Below, piece by piece: positions 1 through 8,613 of a DNA stretch of 64,000 nt. The number at the start of each line of letters is the position of its first letter. Positions within the stretch are counted from its first letter, which is position 1. This DNA is from Flavobacteria bacterium RIFCSPLOWO2_12_FULL_35_11 (GTDB lineage Bacteria > Bacteroidota > Bacteroidia > Flavobacteriales > Flavobacteriaceae), in assembly GCA_001800975.1 (NCBI GenBank), contig MGWK01000011.1, positions 90,893-154,892 of the forward strand, read 5' to 3'. The translations under genes were made by a program, and so were the position numbers. The notes below the pieces were generated by a model. That model did no database searches. It saw only the letters and a list, made by a program, of their open reading frames with translations, and had not been told where the DNA came from.

Positions 1-1
1 A

Positions 2-820
2 ACAATGCAAATTACCAGTGCCATGAAAATGGTATCTGCGGCAAAGTTGAAAAAAGCACAAGATGCAATTACCCAAATGCGTCCGTATGCCAATAAGTTG
101 ACAGAACTTTTACAAAGTTTAAGTGCTACTTTAGAAGGTGATATTGAAAATGTTTATGCAGAACAAAGAATAGTTTCAAAAGTATTGATTGTTGCAATTA
201 CTTCAAACAGAGGTTTGTGCGGAGGTTTTAATTCATCGGTAATTAAAGGATCCGTAAAATATATTGAAGACAATTATCAGGGCAAACAGGTTGATATTTT
301 ATCGATAGGAAAAAAAGGATATGATATTTTATCGAAGAATTTTAATGTTGTTGAGAGACATAATGAAATATACGACGATTTAACCTTTGATAATGTTGCC
401 GTAATTGCCGAGAAAATAATGACTTTGTTTGCGCAGGGAAAATATGATAAAATTGAATTGGTTTACAACCGTTTTAAAAACGCAGCAACCCAAATATTGA
501 CTATAGAGCAATTTTTACCGGTTGAACTTGTTGAAGTTGAAGGTAAAATGAATGTAAGTACCGATTATATTTTTGAGCCAAATAAGGCTGAAATTGTATT
601 GCAGTTGATACCAAAATCGTTAAAAACGCAGTTGTACAAAGCAATTAGAGATTCTTACGCTTCAGAACATGGCGCTCGAATGACCGCAATGCACAAAGCA
701 ACAGACAATGCAACGGAATTGCGAAACGATTTAAAATTGACCTACAACAAAGCCAGACAAGCCGCCATCACCAACGAAATTTTAGAAATTGTTGGAGGCG
801 CTGAGGCGTTGAACAATTAG
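2..820 (+). CDS. atpG: ATP synthase F1 subunit gamma, 5'-truncated by window edge
   Basis: This is the central rotor shaft of F1Fo ATP synthase, which couples proton flow in Fo to ATP synthesis in the cytoplasmic F1 head. The N-terminal helix (MQITSAMKMVSAAKLKKAQ) and the C-terminal region around SEHGARMTAMHKATDNA are the conserved coiled-coil halves of the subunit. The codon before the first visible Met reads Thr, matching the usual ...TMQITSAMK stretch, so roughly 15 N-terminal residues and the true start lie left of the window. It is probably the end of an atp operon. A partial second copy of its 3' end follows at 852-875. Identity is certain; only the start is missing. Confidence 0.97.
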   Translation, partial: TMQITSAMKMVSAAKLKKAQDAITQMRPYANKLTELLQSLSATLEGDIENVYAEQRIVSKVLIVAITSNRGLCGGFNSSVIKGSVKYIEDNYQGKQVDILSIGKKGYDILSKNFNVVERHNEIYDDLTFDNVAVIAEKIMTLFAQGKYDKIELVYNRFKNAATQILTIEQFLPVELVEVEGKMNVSTDYIFEPNKAEIVLQLIPKSLKTQLYKAIRDSYASEHGARMTAMHKATDNATELRNDLKLTYNKARQAAITNEILEIVGGAEALNN

Positions 821-851
821 ACGGAACGCTAGCGGAGTCAAATTTTCCAAA

Positions 852-875
852 GGTGCTGAAGCCCTTAATAATTAG
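852..875 (+). pseudogene. Duplicated remnant of the atpG 3' end
   Basis: These 24 bases encode GAEALNN followed by a TAG stop. This is the same C-terminus that closes atpG 32 bases earlier, but with different synonymous codons (ggt gct gaa gcc ctt aat aat against ggc gct gag gcg ttg aac aat). The protein end is therefore repeated while the DNA has diverged. The simplest reading is that one of the two ends was brought in by recombination or insertion and the other is what remained. It has no start and is not a gene. Confidence 0.6.
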
Positions 876-920
876 ATAAGAATAACTACTAAAAAAATCA
901 CCAAATAAAAATTAAAAAAA

Positions 921-953
921 AGAGTTTATCTAGTTATGATAAGCTCTTTTTTA
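921..953 (+). terminator. Rho-independent terminator after atpG
   Basis: A 10-bp stem (921-930 with 938-947, one G-U pair) has a 7-base loop and is followed by a run of T. It lies between atpG and the next gene on the same strand. Confidence 0.8.
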
Positions 954-996
954 GTTTGGTATGTAATTTGCAAACTCATTTTAAAACAATATAACC

Positions 997-1458
997 ATGA
1001 AAAAATTTATAGGCACAGGATTGGTAATTTTACTGAGTTTCGCGGTTTTTGGCTGTTGCGCATCAAAAGTAAAAGCGCAGAATGAAGCTCCTTTTAAGGT
1101 TTTGGAAGCCACTTATACCAACTGGGCTGGCGAACAGCCTGATAAGATTGGAACCACGCTAAGAATTACCATAAACAATAAGGAAATTCAATTGGACAGC
1201 GTTTATTTTAGAAATAACAGCGCGTCATTAAAACGAGTGGACAGTATTGAAAACGCCATTTTTACAGGAAGTTTTACAACTTCAACAATCCCGCACGACT
1301 ATATTTTACATAGTGATCCAAAAGAGGAATTCGGAAATAAACCTCCAGTTACGGTTTCAAAATTACCATTTGAAATTAAAGAAAATGAAGCGGTGGTAAG
1401 TTATTTTTTTAAGGACAAAATCAATTATTATAAAATTTTGGAAGTGAAGCAAGAATAA
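997..1458 (+). CDS. Small predicted lipoprotein of unknown function
   Basis: A 153-residue protein with a charged MKK start, a hydrophobic segment and Cys20-Cys21 after AVFG, which resembles a signal peptidase II site, so it is probably a periplasmic or outer-membrane lipoprotein. The mature part is polar and predicted to be beta-rich, with no motif I recognise. It stands alone between the atpG terminator and a convergent oxidoreductase gene. Downstream of its stop are short tandem repeats. The lipobox is imperfect, so cleavage by signal peptidase I near KAQ-N is an alternative. Confidence 0.75.
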   Translation: MKKFIGTGLVILLSFAVFGCCASKVKAQNEAPFKVLEATYTNWAGEQPDKIGTTLRITINNKEIQLDSVYFRNNSASLKRVDSIENAIFTGSFTTSTIPHDYILHSDPKEEFGNKPPVTVSKLPFEIKENEAVVSYFFKDKINYYKILEVKQE

Positions 1459-1460
1459 AG

Positions 1461-1540
1461 TCGGAAGACCGAAGACCGAAGACCGAAGTTTTTGATTAGA
1501 CGACCGCAAGACCCCTTTGACCGCAAGACTGCACGACTAA
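1461..1540. repeat. Short tandem and interspersed repeat patch
   Basis: A 7-base unit close to AGACCGA is repeated three times in tandem near 1466-1487, followed by two copies of GACCGCAAGAC separated by a few bases. It fills the gap between two convergent genes. Related short words occur at 28455-28490. No coding potential is seen. Confidence 0.55.
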
Positions 1541-1543
1541 AAT

Positions 1544-2521
1544 CTATAAATCTTCAGCATAAACCAAACCAATCTCTTTTCTGACGGCATCCAATAAAGT
1601 AATAAGTTCTATACTGTTTTGATGCGACCAAAAACTGCTTTCTGTAAGGTTTTCATGCAAACATGAATTGCATTCCACAATTTGATGTGCATATCCTTTC
1701 CCTGTCTTCGGCAATGAAATTTTTTCTTCTTGGCTGTCTTTAAATACCGAAAAAGTACTTGCTTCATTCCACGGACTGTCGATAATAATTTCACCTGAAG
1801 TGCCGCTTATTTTTGCGATTCTTTTAGAATTTGAATTAAAGCTGCTGAAAAGTACTGCCTGGGCATTTTTATAATCAAAAATGATGGACACTTGTGAATC
1901 TGCACCCGATTCAAAATAATGAGCCTTGGCTATAATCTTGTCGGGCATCCCCAATATCAAATAAGCCAAAAATATTGGGTAAATACCAATATCAAGAATA
2001 GATCCGCCTCCCAATTCCTTGTCGTAAATTCGCTGTATTGAAGGAAGGGCTTTAAAGGAAAAATCGGCATTTATATAACTTATTTCACCAATTTCCCCAT
2101 TTTCAATGGTGCTTTTTATTTTTTTTATGGCCGGTAAAAACCGTGTCCACAAAGCTTCCATTAAAAATAAATTGTGCTTTTTGGAGGCTTCAATCATTTT
2201 AAAAACCTGTTGTTGGTTAATGGCAAACGGCTTTTCGCACAAAACCGCTTTTTTATGTTCCAAAGCTAAAATTGAAAGTCGTTCGTGACTGTTGTGAGGC
2301 GTTGCGATATAAACAATATCAATAAATTTATCCTGCAACAATGCTTCATAAGAGCCATAAAACTTTTTTGAACCGTAAGTTGCGGCAAAGGCTTCAGCTT
2401 TGGACAAATCTCTTGATGCCACAGCCTCCAATTCAATAGTATCCAACAGCAATAAGTCGTTCGCAAACTTATGGGCAATTTTACCCAATCCGATAATTCC
2501 CCATTTAATTTTTGTATTCAA
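1544..2521 (-). CDS. Gfo/Idh/MocA family oxidoreductase
   Basis: A predicted NAD(P)-dependent dehydrogenase of the glucose-fructose oxidoreductase/inositol dehydrogenase family, acting on an unidentified sugar or polyol. The N-terminal Rossmann motif is WGIIGLGKIA and the family's conserved EKP (CEKPFAIN) is present. I place the start at a TTG at 2521, giving 325 residues beginning NTKIKWGIIGLG. The only upstream ATG (2614) would add 31 hydrophobic residues that are atypical for a cytoplasmic enzyme. The gene is divergent from the lipoprotein at 2624 and stands alone. The family is certain, the substrate unknown. Confidence 0.9.
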   Translation of the reverse strand: MNTKIKWGIIGLGKIAHKFANDLLLLDTIELEAVASRDLSKAEAFAATYGSKKFYGSYEALLQDKFIDIVYIATPHNSHERLSILALEHKKAVLCEKPFAINQQQVFKMIEASKKHNLFLMEALWTRFLPAIKKIKSTIENGEIGEISYINADFSFKALPSIQRIYDKELGGGSILDIGIYPIFLAYLILGMPDKIIAKAHYFESGADSQVSIIFDYKNAQAVLFSSFNSNSKRIAKISGTSGEIIIDSPWNEASTFSVFKDSQEEKISLPKTGKGYAHQIVECNSCLHENLTESSFWSHQNSIELITLLDAVRKEIGLVYAEDL

Positions 2522-2623
2522 AGCATTAAAATTTAGATGATTAAAATCGATATAAATGTAATATAATTTTATTTGGCATAGAATTTGAATTTCAAATGAA
2601 ATAACCCATAACACCGAATGATT

Positions 2624-3550
2624 ATGAAGACTATAAAATTACTTTTAGGAACGTTAATTATTGGAATGTCGTTCACTTCCTGTATTGTCGATAACACTAT
2701 CGATGAACCTTATTATGCTTCACTTGAGGAAGTTATAACAGCAAACGATTTATGGTATATAGATTACAATAATACTGCTGGAACCGGCGATGTACCGTTT
2801 TTATCTAAAGCCTTCACCATATCATTTATTAACGGAAAAGTGTTTGCCAATAACAATTTGGTGGGAATTGGAACAGTTGGAAATGGTTATGGTATTCAAA
2901 TTGGCTTTTACGATACGTTTGACGGCCGATTAAAAATAGATCATAATTTAGACGGGTTTTACAATTTTGAAGTCATTCAATTGTCAATAGATAACATAAA
3001 ATTAAGAGATAATTATAACAATGTTACCTATAATTTGGTTGGATATCATAAATCAACATTTGATTTTGATCAAGTATTTTACGATAACATAGAATATTTT
3101 TTACAGGAGTATCAAGCTTGGGAAAAAACCTATACAAGTGATGCTGGAGCAATAAATGAATTTGATAATGAGAACTTTTTACAGTTCACTCCTGAAAATT
3201 TAACAACATTTTATTCTTCACAAGATAATGTTGGCACAACTATTGGTAATATATATTGGGACTATGTAGGATCTTACACAGTAGCCAATGTGCAAGGATA
3301 TGACAATCTAAAAATTTTAACATTAGATTATGATTCTTCTGGCAATGAAAAGTTTGAGTTGACCGTTATTAATGATGCGAAGATTAGTTTGTATCATATA
3401 GCTTCTGGCACAACATATGAGTTTAGCGGAAGAGGTTACATACAATACTTGAAATCAAGTTCAAGTTTAGCCAAAAGCGCCACAAGCGATCAAGGCAGAG
3501 CGAGAACTAAAGTATTTAGAGAAACAGAAATTAGAAGAAATTTAAAATAA
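2624..3550 (+). CDS. Predicted lipoprotein, unknown function
   Basis: About 308 residues from the second ATG (2624; an in-frame ATG at 2618 gives two more). The N-terminus has a signal segment ending MSFTSC with Cys20 as the probable lipidated residue, so it is likely exported to the cell envelope. The body is rich in Tyr, Asp and Asn and looks beta-structured. I recognise no catalytic motif. The C-terminus is basic (KVFRETEIRRNLK). It is a single gene followed by a clear terminator. Confidence 0.75.
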   Translation: MKTIKLLLGTLIIGMSFTSCIVDNTIDEPYYASLEEVITANDLWYIDYNNTAGTGDVPFLSKAFTISFINGKVFANNNLVGIGTVGNGYGIQIGFYDTFDGRLKIDHNLDGFYNFEVIQLSIDNIKLRDNYNNVTYNLVGYHKSTFDFDQVFYDNIEYFLQEYQAWEKTYTSDAGAINEFDNENFLQFTPENLTTFYSSQDNVGTTIGNIYWDYVGSYTVANVQGYDNLKILTLDYDSSGNEKFELTVINDAKISLYHIASGTTYEFSGRGYIQYLKSSSSLAKSATSDQGRARTKVFRETEIRRNLK

Positions 3551-3597
3551 AGTTTGGTTAGTTGATTTTTGGTTGGTTATTTATAACCAATTGAGTT

Positions 3598-3628
3598 AGT
3601 CGCTCCCTCATCGGAGCGGCTTTTTTTT
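3598..3628 (+). terminator. Rho-independent terminator
   Basis: GTCGCTCC pairs with GGAGCGGC (one G-U) around CTCAT and is followed by eight T. It ends the lipoprotein transcript from 2624. Confidence 0.85.
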
Positions 3629-3660
3629 GTACCTTTATGGTTTTAAAAAAAACAATACAA

Positions 3661-4419
3661 ATGAATCATAAAACAGCATTTATTACAGGAGCAACTTCAG
3701 GAATTGGAAAAGCAACCGCCCAACTTTTTGCACAAAACAAAATACGATTAATTCTTTGCGGCCGACGCGGAGATCGACTTGATCAATTAAAAGAAGAACT
3801 TAGCCAATTAACCGAGGTAACCACGCTTCAATTTGACGTTAGCAATAGAGAAGAAGTGTTCAAGGCGATTGCCTCATTGCCAAATGAATTTAAAAAAATT
3901 GACATTCTCATCAATAATGCAGGAAACGCGCATGGATTAAGTACCGTTCAGGATGGAAATATGGATGACTGGGATGCGATGATCGATATCAACGTGAAAG
4001 GATTGTTGTATGTTTCAAGAGCAATTCTTCCGCAAATGGTAGAACGAAATGATGGCTTTGTAGTAAATATAGGTTCTATAGCCGGTAAAGAAGTGTATCC
4101 TAATGGAAATGTGTATTGCGCCTCAAAATACGCGGTAAACGCTTTAAACAAAGCGATGAGGATTGATTTAAACCAACACAATATTCGTGTTTCCGCAATC
4201 CATCCCGGTGCAGTGGAAACTGAATTTTCAGAAGTTCGTTTTAAGGGCGATAAAGAAAAGGCAAAAAATGTATATAAAGGATTTAAGGCCTTGCAGCCTG
4301 AAGACATTGCTGATATTATTTACTTTGTGATATCAAGACCTTACCACGTAAACATAGAAGATTTGATCGTATATCCAACAGCGCAAGCTTCAGCAACCAT
4401 ATTAAAAAAAGAGGTTTAA
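3661..4419 (+). CDS. Short-chain dehydrogenase/reductase, YdfG-like
   Basis: A classical SDR oxidoreductase. It has the cofactor motif TGATSGIGKAT near the N-terminus, NNAG in the middle of the Rossmann sheet, and the catalytic YxxxK as YCASK. It resembles 3-hydroxy-acid (serine/malonic semialdehyde) dehydrogenases. The start at 3661 (MNHKTAFITG) is preferred over the ATG at 3637, because the latter adds eight residues and overlaps a TACCTTTA -7-like box at 3630-3637. The product is about 252 residues, normal for the family. It is monocistronic, with its stop codon inside the downstream terminator stem. The substrate is inferred only from family resemblance. Confidence 0.88.
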   Translation: MNHKTAFITGATSGIGKATAQLFAQNKIRLILCGRRGDRLDQLKEELSQLTEVTTLQFDVSNREEVFKAIASLPNEFKKIDILINNAGNAHGLSTVQDGNMDDWDAMIDINVKGLLYVSRAILPQMVERNDGFVVNIGSIAGKEVYPNGNVYCASKYAVNALNKAMRIDLNQHNIRVSAIHPGAVETEFSEVRFKGDKEKAKNVYKGFKALQPEDIADIIYFVISRPYHVNIEDLIVYPTAQASATILKKEV

Positions 4420-4442
4420 ACTTAGTTTAAACCTCTTTTTTT
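4411..4442. terminator. Bidirectional terminator
   Basis: A perfect 10-bp stem (GAGGTTTAAA/TTTAAACCTC) is flanked by A-run and T-run, so it can end both the SDR gene and the convergent lipoprotein gene at 4460. The SDR stop codon is within the left arm. Confidence 0.85.
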
Positions 4443-4459
4443 ACAAATACTTATTCAAA

Positions 4460-5326
4460 TTATGGGGCAATTTTAGTGATTAAAATTGTTCCAACATTGG
4501 TTTCTTGTCCTTTTGTCACTTCAATTGGCACTGTTGTAGTTAAAAGCGTATAATCCGTTTTTTCAATTTTCAATAAATAATTTCCTTCAGGCAAGCCTTG
4601 TAAAACAAATTGACCTTCATTATTTGTAAAAGTTGAGGCTATTGGCGTTAAAAAAGTAAGGTCGGTTTCATTATAAACATAAACCGTTGCGTTTTCTACA
4701 GGCATTAAAACAGTTTCTGTTTCCGTAACATCCGCAACGCGGCCTAAAATTGTTCCTGAATTAACTTCAGCAATCACTCTTATTACCGGTTTTAAATTAT
4801 AATTTCCTGAAGTTCCTGCTTTTACGATGGATTTTTGCACATCCCAATCTAAAATAAATGTGTAAGAAAATCCTGGCTCTAAAGTAGTGTCTAAATGAAG
4901 TTTAAGTCCGGATTGCATCGCGCTTGGCGTACTAAGCGGAATTTCAGCTGTTTCACCGTCTAAAACTACGGCGTTGCCTTCTCCAAGAATCAAGCGAATT
5001 TGATTTAACATTCCTGATTCAATATCTTCATCAGTTAAAACAAGCGTATTTCCGGCTACGAGTTCGGTCAAATCAACACGATTTAATGGGTCGTCAGTAT
5101 TCGGTAAGGTAAAACCTTCAAAACTAATCCAGCCGCTATCGCCATCATTTCGGTTATATTGAACATCAATAATATTAACCAAAACCTTTTCATATTCACC
5201 TTCAGCATCCACTAATTTTAATTGAATACTTGAGGTGTTTTCACCATTGCTGCCATTATTATCGCAGCTGACAAAGCTTAAAGTCGCAAATATCATTGCA
5301 ACTAAAAATAAATTACTTAATTTCAT
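4460..5326 (-). CDS. DUF4382 lipoprotein with carboxypeptidase-regulatory-like domain
   Basis: A 288-residue predicted lipoprotein. The signal segment ends SFVSC (Cys21). Residues about 33-180 match the pattern of DUF4382 domains (QLKLVDAEGEYEKVLVNI at the start, with a TFILDWDVQKSIV stretch). Residues about 190-285 form a carboxypeptidase-regulatory-like fold of the type GTILGRV...ENATVYVY...GQFVLQGLPEGNYLLKI. Such proteins sit on the periplasmic or surface face of the outer membrane, and their role is unknown. It is convergent with the SDR gene and divergent from the gene at 5438. Confidence 0.88.
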   Translation of the reverse strand: MKLSNLFLVAMIFATLSFVSCDNNGSNGENTSSIQLKLVDAEGEYEKVLVNIIDVQYNRNDGDSGWISFEGFTLPNTDDPLNRVDLTELVAGNTLVLTDEDIESGMLNQIRLILGEGNAVVLDGETAEIPLSTPSAMQSGLKLHLDTTLEPGFSYTFILDWDVQKSIVKAGTSGNYNLKPVIRVIAEVNSGTILGRVADVTETETVLMPVENATVYVYNETDLTFLTPIASTFTNNEGQFVLQGLPEGNYLLKIEKTDYTLLTTTVPIEVTKGQETNVGTILITKIAP

Positions 5327-5437
5327 ATTTATATGTTTTAAATTTTTATTTTAAAGATTTTAATTTGTAATTGTGGAAACGCGTTTGAATTTTAACGAGG
5401 TAATTTCAAAGTTATTGCTATTTTTAACTTTTTTAAC

Positions 5438-6577
5438 ATGATTAACAAACGGCTCTTAATAAAAAATTTGTTGGCCCACAACGATGAAAATAGCTTTTAT
5501 GACAAGAAGCTGAAAATTTCATTGGAACATAAAGAAGGAAAAGCAAAATTTTTGAAAATCGTTTGTGCCCTGGCAAATTCAAATCCCGAAAACAATTCCT
5601 ATATTGTAATTGGTATTGATGATCAGTCGAACAAAATTGAAGGCGTCGATTTTTTTGATGACAGCAAGATTCAAAATTTAATGAATTCCTATTTTAACAA
5701 TCCGCCAAAAATTCAATATGAAAACATTCCTTTTCCGCGATTGCCAAAGCACAAAGTTGTTGGATTGGTTACCATTCATCCTTCAAAGAAAATAGCCTCA
5801 CTTAAGAAAAGTATTTGGAAATATGTTAACGGAACCATTTTTTACAGAAGAGGAAGCAATTCCCTGTCAACTTTGGAAACTTTTGAAATCACAGAGTCCA
5901 ATAAAACGATTGTTGAGGCGATAGAAAAAAACGCCAGCAACAACATTCAGCTTACTTTAGATGCGGTTTTTGATTTTATGAACCGGCACAAAAAAGCATA
6001 TCACCCAGCTTATAAAGTTTTTAATGAACAAATTGTGCTTTGTTGGGCAGGAGAGAAAAGAGTTGTGAAAGGCGCAACTTTTTATTCACGTGTAGATATT
6101 GAGCTGATAAATGAACAGGTGCGTCTCTTTTATTCAGCGTTGGATGAGGTAAAAATTGAATTTGACAAAAATTCCTTTAGAATAACGGAGTATGTTTATT
6201 TAGGACTTATAAAATCCTTCGATTATTATCCTCTGGAAAAAACCGTGATGCATTTTAAGGAAAACGGAAAATATGATATTGTAAGTGAATTGTTATTTGA
6301 GCCGCCCCAGTTTGATAAAAAATTATTGCATCATGTGTTTAACAATTGCAATGCGATTTTAGAGAAATTAAAAAAGAACTTGCCGCTAAAGGAAATTGAA
6401 TTGGAAGATGTTCATGAAATGCCCACCTATTATTTAATTTGTGTTTTAAATAAAATCCCAAACGCTTTTATCAGGCTGAAAGAATCAGAACTGTTGCTTA
6501 GAAATTTAGAAGACAAAACCGGATACATCAAATACAAAGAAGCGGTTAGAATTCTTAGAAAAGTTAAGTATAGCTAA
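5438..6577 (+). CDS. AlbA_2 (Schlafen-like AlbA) domain protein
   Basis: A 379-residue cytoplasmic protein. Residues about 15-150 look like the AlbA_2 domain often annotated as divergent AAA-4 ATP-binding: an E-x-K rich start (LKISLEHKEGKAKFLKIVCALANS), then SYIVIGIDD and FYRRGSNS near residue 140. The C-terminal 230 residues contain helices and no motif I recognise. Proteins of this group are linked to nucleic-acid binding or regulation, but the role of this member is unknown. It is convergent with dgt, with only 40 bases between the stops. Confidence 0.75.
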   Translation: MINKRLLIKNLLAHNDENSFYDKKLKISLEHKEGKAKFLKIVCALANSNPENNSYIVIGIDDQSNKIEGVDFFDDSKIQNLMNSYFNNPPKIQYENIPFPRLPKHKVVGLVTIHPSKKIASLKKSIWKYVNGTIFYRRGSNSLSTLETFEITESNKTIVEAIEKNASNNIQLTLDAVFDFMNRHKKAYHPAYKVFNEQIVLCWAGEKRVVKGATFYSRVDIELINEQVRLFYSALDEVKIEFDKNSFRITEYVYLGLIKSFDYYPLEKTVMHFKENGKYDIVSELLFEPPQFDKKLLHHVFNNCNAILEKLKKNLPLKEIELEDVHEMPTYYLICVLNKIPNAFIRLKESELLLRNLEDKTGYIKYKEAVRILRKVKYS

Positions 6578-6617
6578 TTTGGCACTCTTTATTGTTGGAC
6601 GAAATAGCTATAAAAAA

Positions 6618-7943
6618 TTAACCCTTTAATTTTTTGAACAATTCCAGCGCATAACCGTCGGTTAAACTTGCCACATAACCGCAAATGGATAAAACCCTTA
6701 AATACAGCGATTCTTTTGGCTCTTGGAGACTTTCAGGCAACAAGTTCAAAATTAATTTATCGTAATTTGTCAATGAATTTTCATACTTCCGGTTGCTTGC
6801 AGAAACAAAAACATCCAATAAAGTGGCAATTACGTTATAGCCAACCAATTCTTTTTCAATGACTTCCCGACTTTTATAAATTTTTTCGACGCTAAGTTTA
6901 ATAATGTCATTTATTTGGGCTTCATAAACACATTTATCCAATAAGGAATGTTGGAATTCGCCCTTTAAAATAGCTTCTTCCTGTTTCAAAAAAACATTGG
7001 CCGCTTCATTGATCAGGTTTCCTATGGCCAAGGCGCGGAGGTAACTTAATCGGTCTTTTTTAAATTGTAATTGATGGTATTTTTTGGTATCGATCGTATC
7101 TTTTACCAATTTAATCAAATATTCAAGCGCAAAATCTTCTTCAATCAATCCCAAATTGATGCCATCTTCAAAATCGATGATGGTATAGCAAATATCGTCG
7201 GCAGCTTCAACCAAATAAGCCAAAGGATGTCGGTGATAACTTGAATTTCCGCTTTTTGAAGCAAGTCCCAATTCATTTGCGACATCTTTAAAACAAGAAA
7301 CTTCCGACTGGAAAATGCCATATTTTTTGTCGGCGACATGCGAGGTTGGCTTTTTTGGCAAAGACTCTTTTGGATATTTTATAAAAGTGCCCAAAGTGGC
7401 GTAAGACAACCGCAATCCGCCTTCCATGCCGGCTTTACTTTCGGTTAAAATTCTGAAACCGTTGGCGTTTCCTTCAAAATCCACAAAATCTTGCCATTGT
7501 TTTTTGGTAAGATGGGTTTCGTATTGTTGCCCGTTTCCATGTTTAAAATATTCTCCAATGGCTTTTTCTCCGCTATGGCCAAAAGGCGGATTTCCAATAT
7601 CGTGCGCCAAAGCCGCTGTGGCCACAATAGCGCCAAAATCGTTCATGGTATAGCCTTGTTCCACCAATTCAGGATGATTTTTAAGCACCTGTTCGCCAAC
7701 TCTTCTGCCTAAAGAACGCGCCACAACGCTTACTTCCAAACTGTGGGTGAGTCGGGTATGCACAAAATCGGTTTTAGAAAGCGGAACAACCTGTGTTTTA
7801 TCCTGCAAACTTCTAAAGGAATCTGAAAAAATAATTCGGTCATAATCCACTTCAAAACCCAATCTGGTTTCGTCTTGGTCTTTGCGCGGTCGTATTTGTG
7901 TGTCTCCAAATCTTTTGAGCGACAATAGTTGGCTCCAGTTCAT
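6618..7943 (-). CDS. dgt: Deoxyguanosinetriphosphate triphosphohydrolase-like HD protein
   Basis: Hydrolyses dGTP, or dNTPs more broadly, to the nucleoside and tripolyphosphate in the cytoplasm. The HD-domain metal ligands are visible as HTRLTHS (residues 64-70) and AHDIGNPPFGHSGE (about 115-128), with a later EAADDICYTIID stretch, all as in the dGTPase family. Length is about 440 residues, as expected. I prefer the Met at 7943 (MNWSQLLSLKRFGD) to the Met two codons upstream. The gene stands alone and is divergent from the cluster beginning at 8107. Whether it prefers dGTP cannot be told from sequence. Confidence 0.93.
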   Translation of the reverse strand: MNWSQLLSLKRFGDTQIRPRKDQDETRLGFEVDYDRIIFSDSFRSLQDKTQVVPLSKTDFVHTRLTHSLEVSVVARSLGRRVGEQVLKNHPELVEQGYTMNDFGAIVATAALAHDIGNPPFGHSGEKAIGEYFKHGNGQQYETHLTKKQWQDFVDFEGNANGFRILTESKAGMEGGLRLSYATLGTFIKYPKESLPKKPTSHVADKKYGIFQSEVSCFKDVANELGLASKSGNSSYHRHPLAYLVEAADDICYTIIDFEDGINLGLIEEDFALEYLIKLVKDTIDTKKYHQLQFKKDRLSYLRALAIGNLINEAANVFLKQEEAILKGEFQHSLLDKCVYEAQINDIIKLSVEKIYKSREVIEKELVGYNVIATLLDVFVSASNRKYENSLTNYDKLILNLLPESLQEPKESLYLRVLSICGYVASLTDGYALELFKKLKG

Positions 7944-8048
7944 TCCCATTGTTAAATATTTTGTGCAAGATACTTAATAATTTATATTTTTTTGAAGGCT
8001 TATTTTGGGCAATCTTAACATTTAAGTTATAAAACAGTAAACTTGGAT

Positions 8049-8082
8049 TAACCATTAATTAACATTGGGCGACTTAATTTGT
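8049..8082 (+). promoter_or_regulatory. Predicted Pho box plus -7 element
   Basis: TTAAC at 8049 and TTAAC at 8060 are spaced exactly 11 bp. After 10 bp comes TTAATTTG (8075-8082), one mismatch from the Bacteroidota -7 consensus TAnnTTTG. Expected transcription start is about 8086, leaving a leader of about 20 nt before the gene at 8107. The same layout is found upstream of pstS and the porin. The regulator is inferred to be a PhoB-like protein. Confidence 0.55.
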
Positions 8083-8106
8083 AGTTCATAAAATAAATAT
8101 AAAGCA

Positions 8107-8484
8107 ATGCGATTATTGGTAACTTCAATTTTAATTTTTTCAAGTACTTTTTTATACAGCCAGTCTTTTGAAGTTGGTTCTCTCATTACTGATTTTTCAA
8201 AAAAAGGAAAAATTGAAGGTGTAGTCTTGGATAATGAAGTCAATAATGAACCAATGGCATTTGTAACCATTTCAGTTAAAAATACTGATTTTGAAACGAC
8301 TTCAGATTTAGATGGTTCTTTTTCATTCAATTTAAAACCTGGGAAATATACCTTGGAAATTCAATTTTTGGGTTATGCAACCATAGAATTGGGCAATGTT
8401 GCCGTTGTTGCGGGGAATACGCTGTCCATTAAGCAAAAATTAAGTGCCCTAAAGTTGAATGCTGATATTTCATTGGCGAATTAA
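8107..8484 (+). CDS. Secreted carboxypeptidase-regulatory-like domain protein
   Basis: A 125-residue exported protein: signal peptide ending near FLYSQ, then one carboxypeptidase-regulatory-like (CarbopepD_reg_2) domain from about residue 36 (KIEGVVLDNEVNNEPMAFV to FLGYATIELGNV). This domain normally forms the N-terminus of SusC-type TonB-dependent receptors. Here it is free-standing and ends soon after the domain. It resembles the N-terminal domain of the receptor encoded at 9940, so it may be a duplicated accessory piece. It is the first gene of the cluster, preceded by a predicted Pho box, with 129 bases to the next gene. Function is unknown; an envelope accessory role is inferred. Confidence 0.8.
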   Translation: MRLLVTSILIFSSTFLYSQSFEVGSLITDFSKKGKIEGVVLDNEVNNEPMAFVTISVKNTDFETTSDLDGSFSFNLKPGKYTLEIQFLGYATIELGNVAVVAGNTLSIKQKLSALKLNADISLAN

Positions 8485-8495
8485 TCGGATTCCGC

Positions 8496-8573
8496 TTAAC
8501 ATTAACTTTACCCTTCCATCACCTTTTTATAACTTCTCGGTAACCTTCTGTTTAACTCAACGCAATTTCTTTG
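8496..8573 (+). promoter_or_regulatory. Predicted Pho box array upstream of the beta-helix lipoprotein
   Basis: Half-sites lie at 8496 (TTAAC), 8502 (TTAAC), 8507 (TTTAC), 8529 (ATAAC), 8540 (GTAAC) and 8552 (TTAAC). The pairs 8496/8507 and 8529/8540 are 11 bp apart and 8540/8552 is 12 bp apart. A TTTCTTTG -7-like box is at 8566-8573. The first block CTTAACATTAACTTTAC almost repeats CTTAACATTAACTTAAC found upstream of the porin. This suggests an internal, independently regulated promoter in the cluster. Confidence 0.5.
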
Positions 8574-8613
8574 CCCCAACATTAAACAAATAAATTAAAC
8601 TAAATTAATACTT

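Noticed and set aside
8055..8330. 91-residue minus-strand open frame over the secreted regulatory-domain gene
   Set aside because: It overlaps the plus-strand gene with signal peptide and recognisable domain, and its own translation has no family features.
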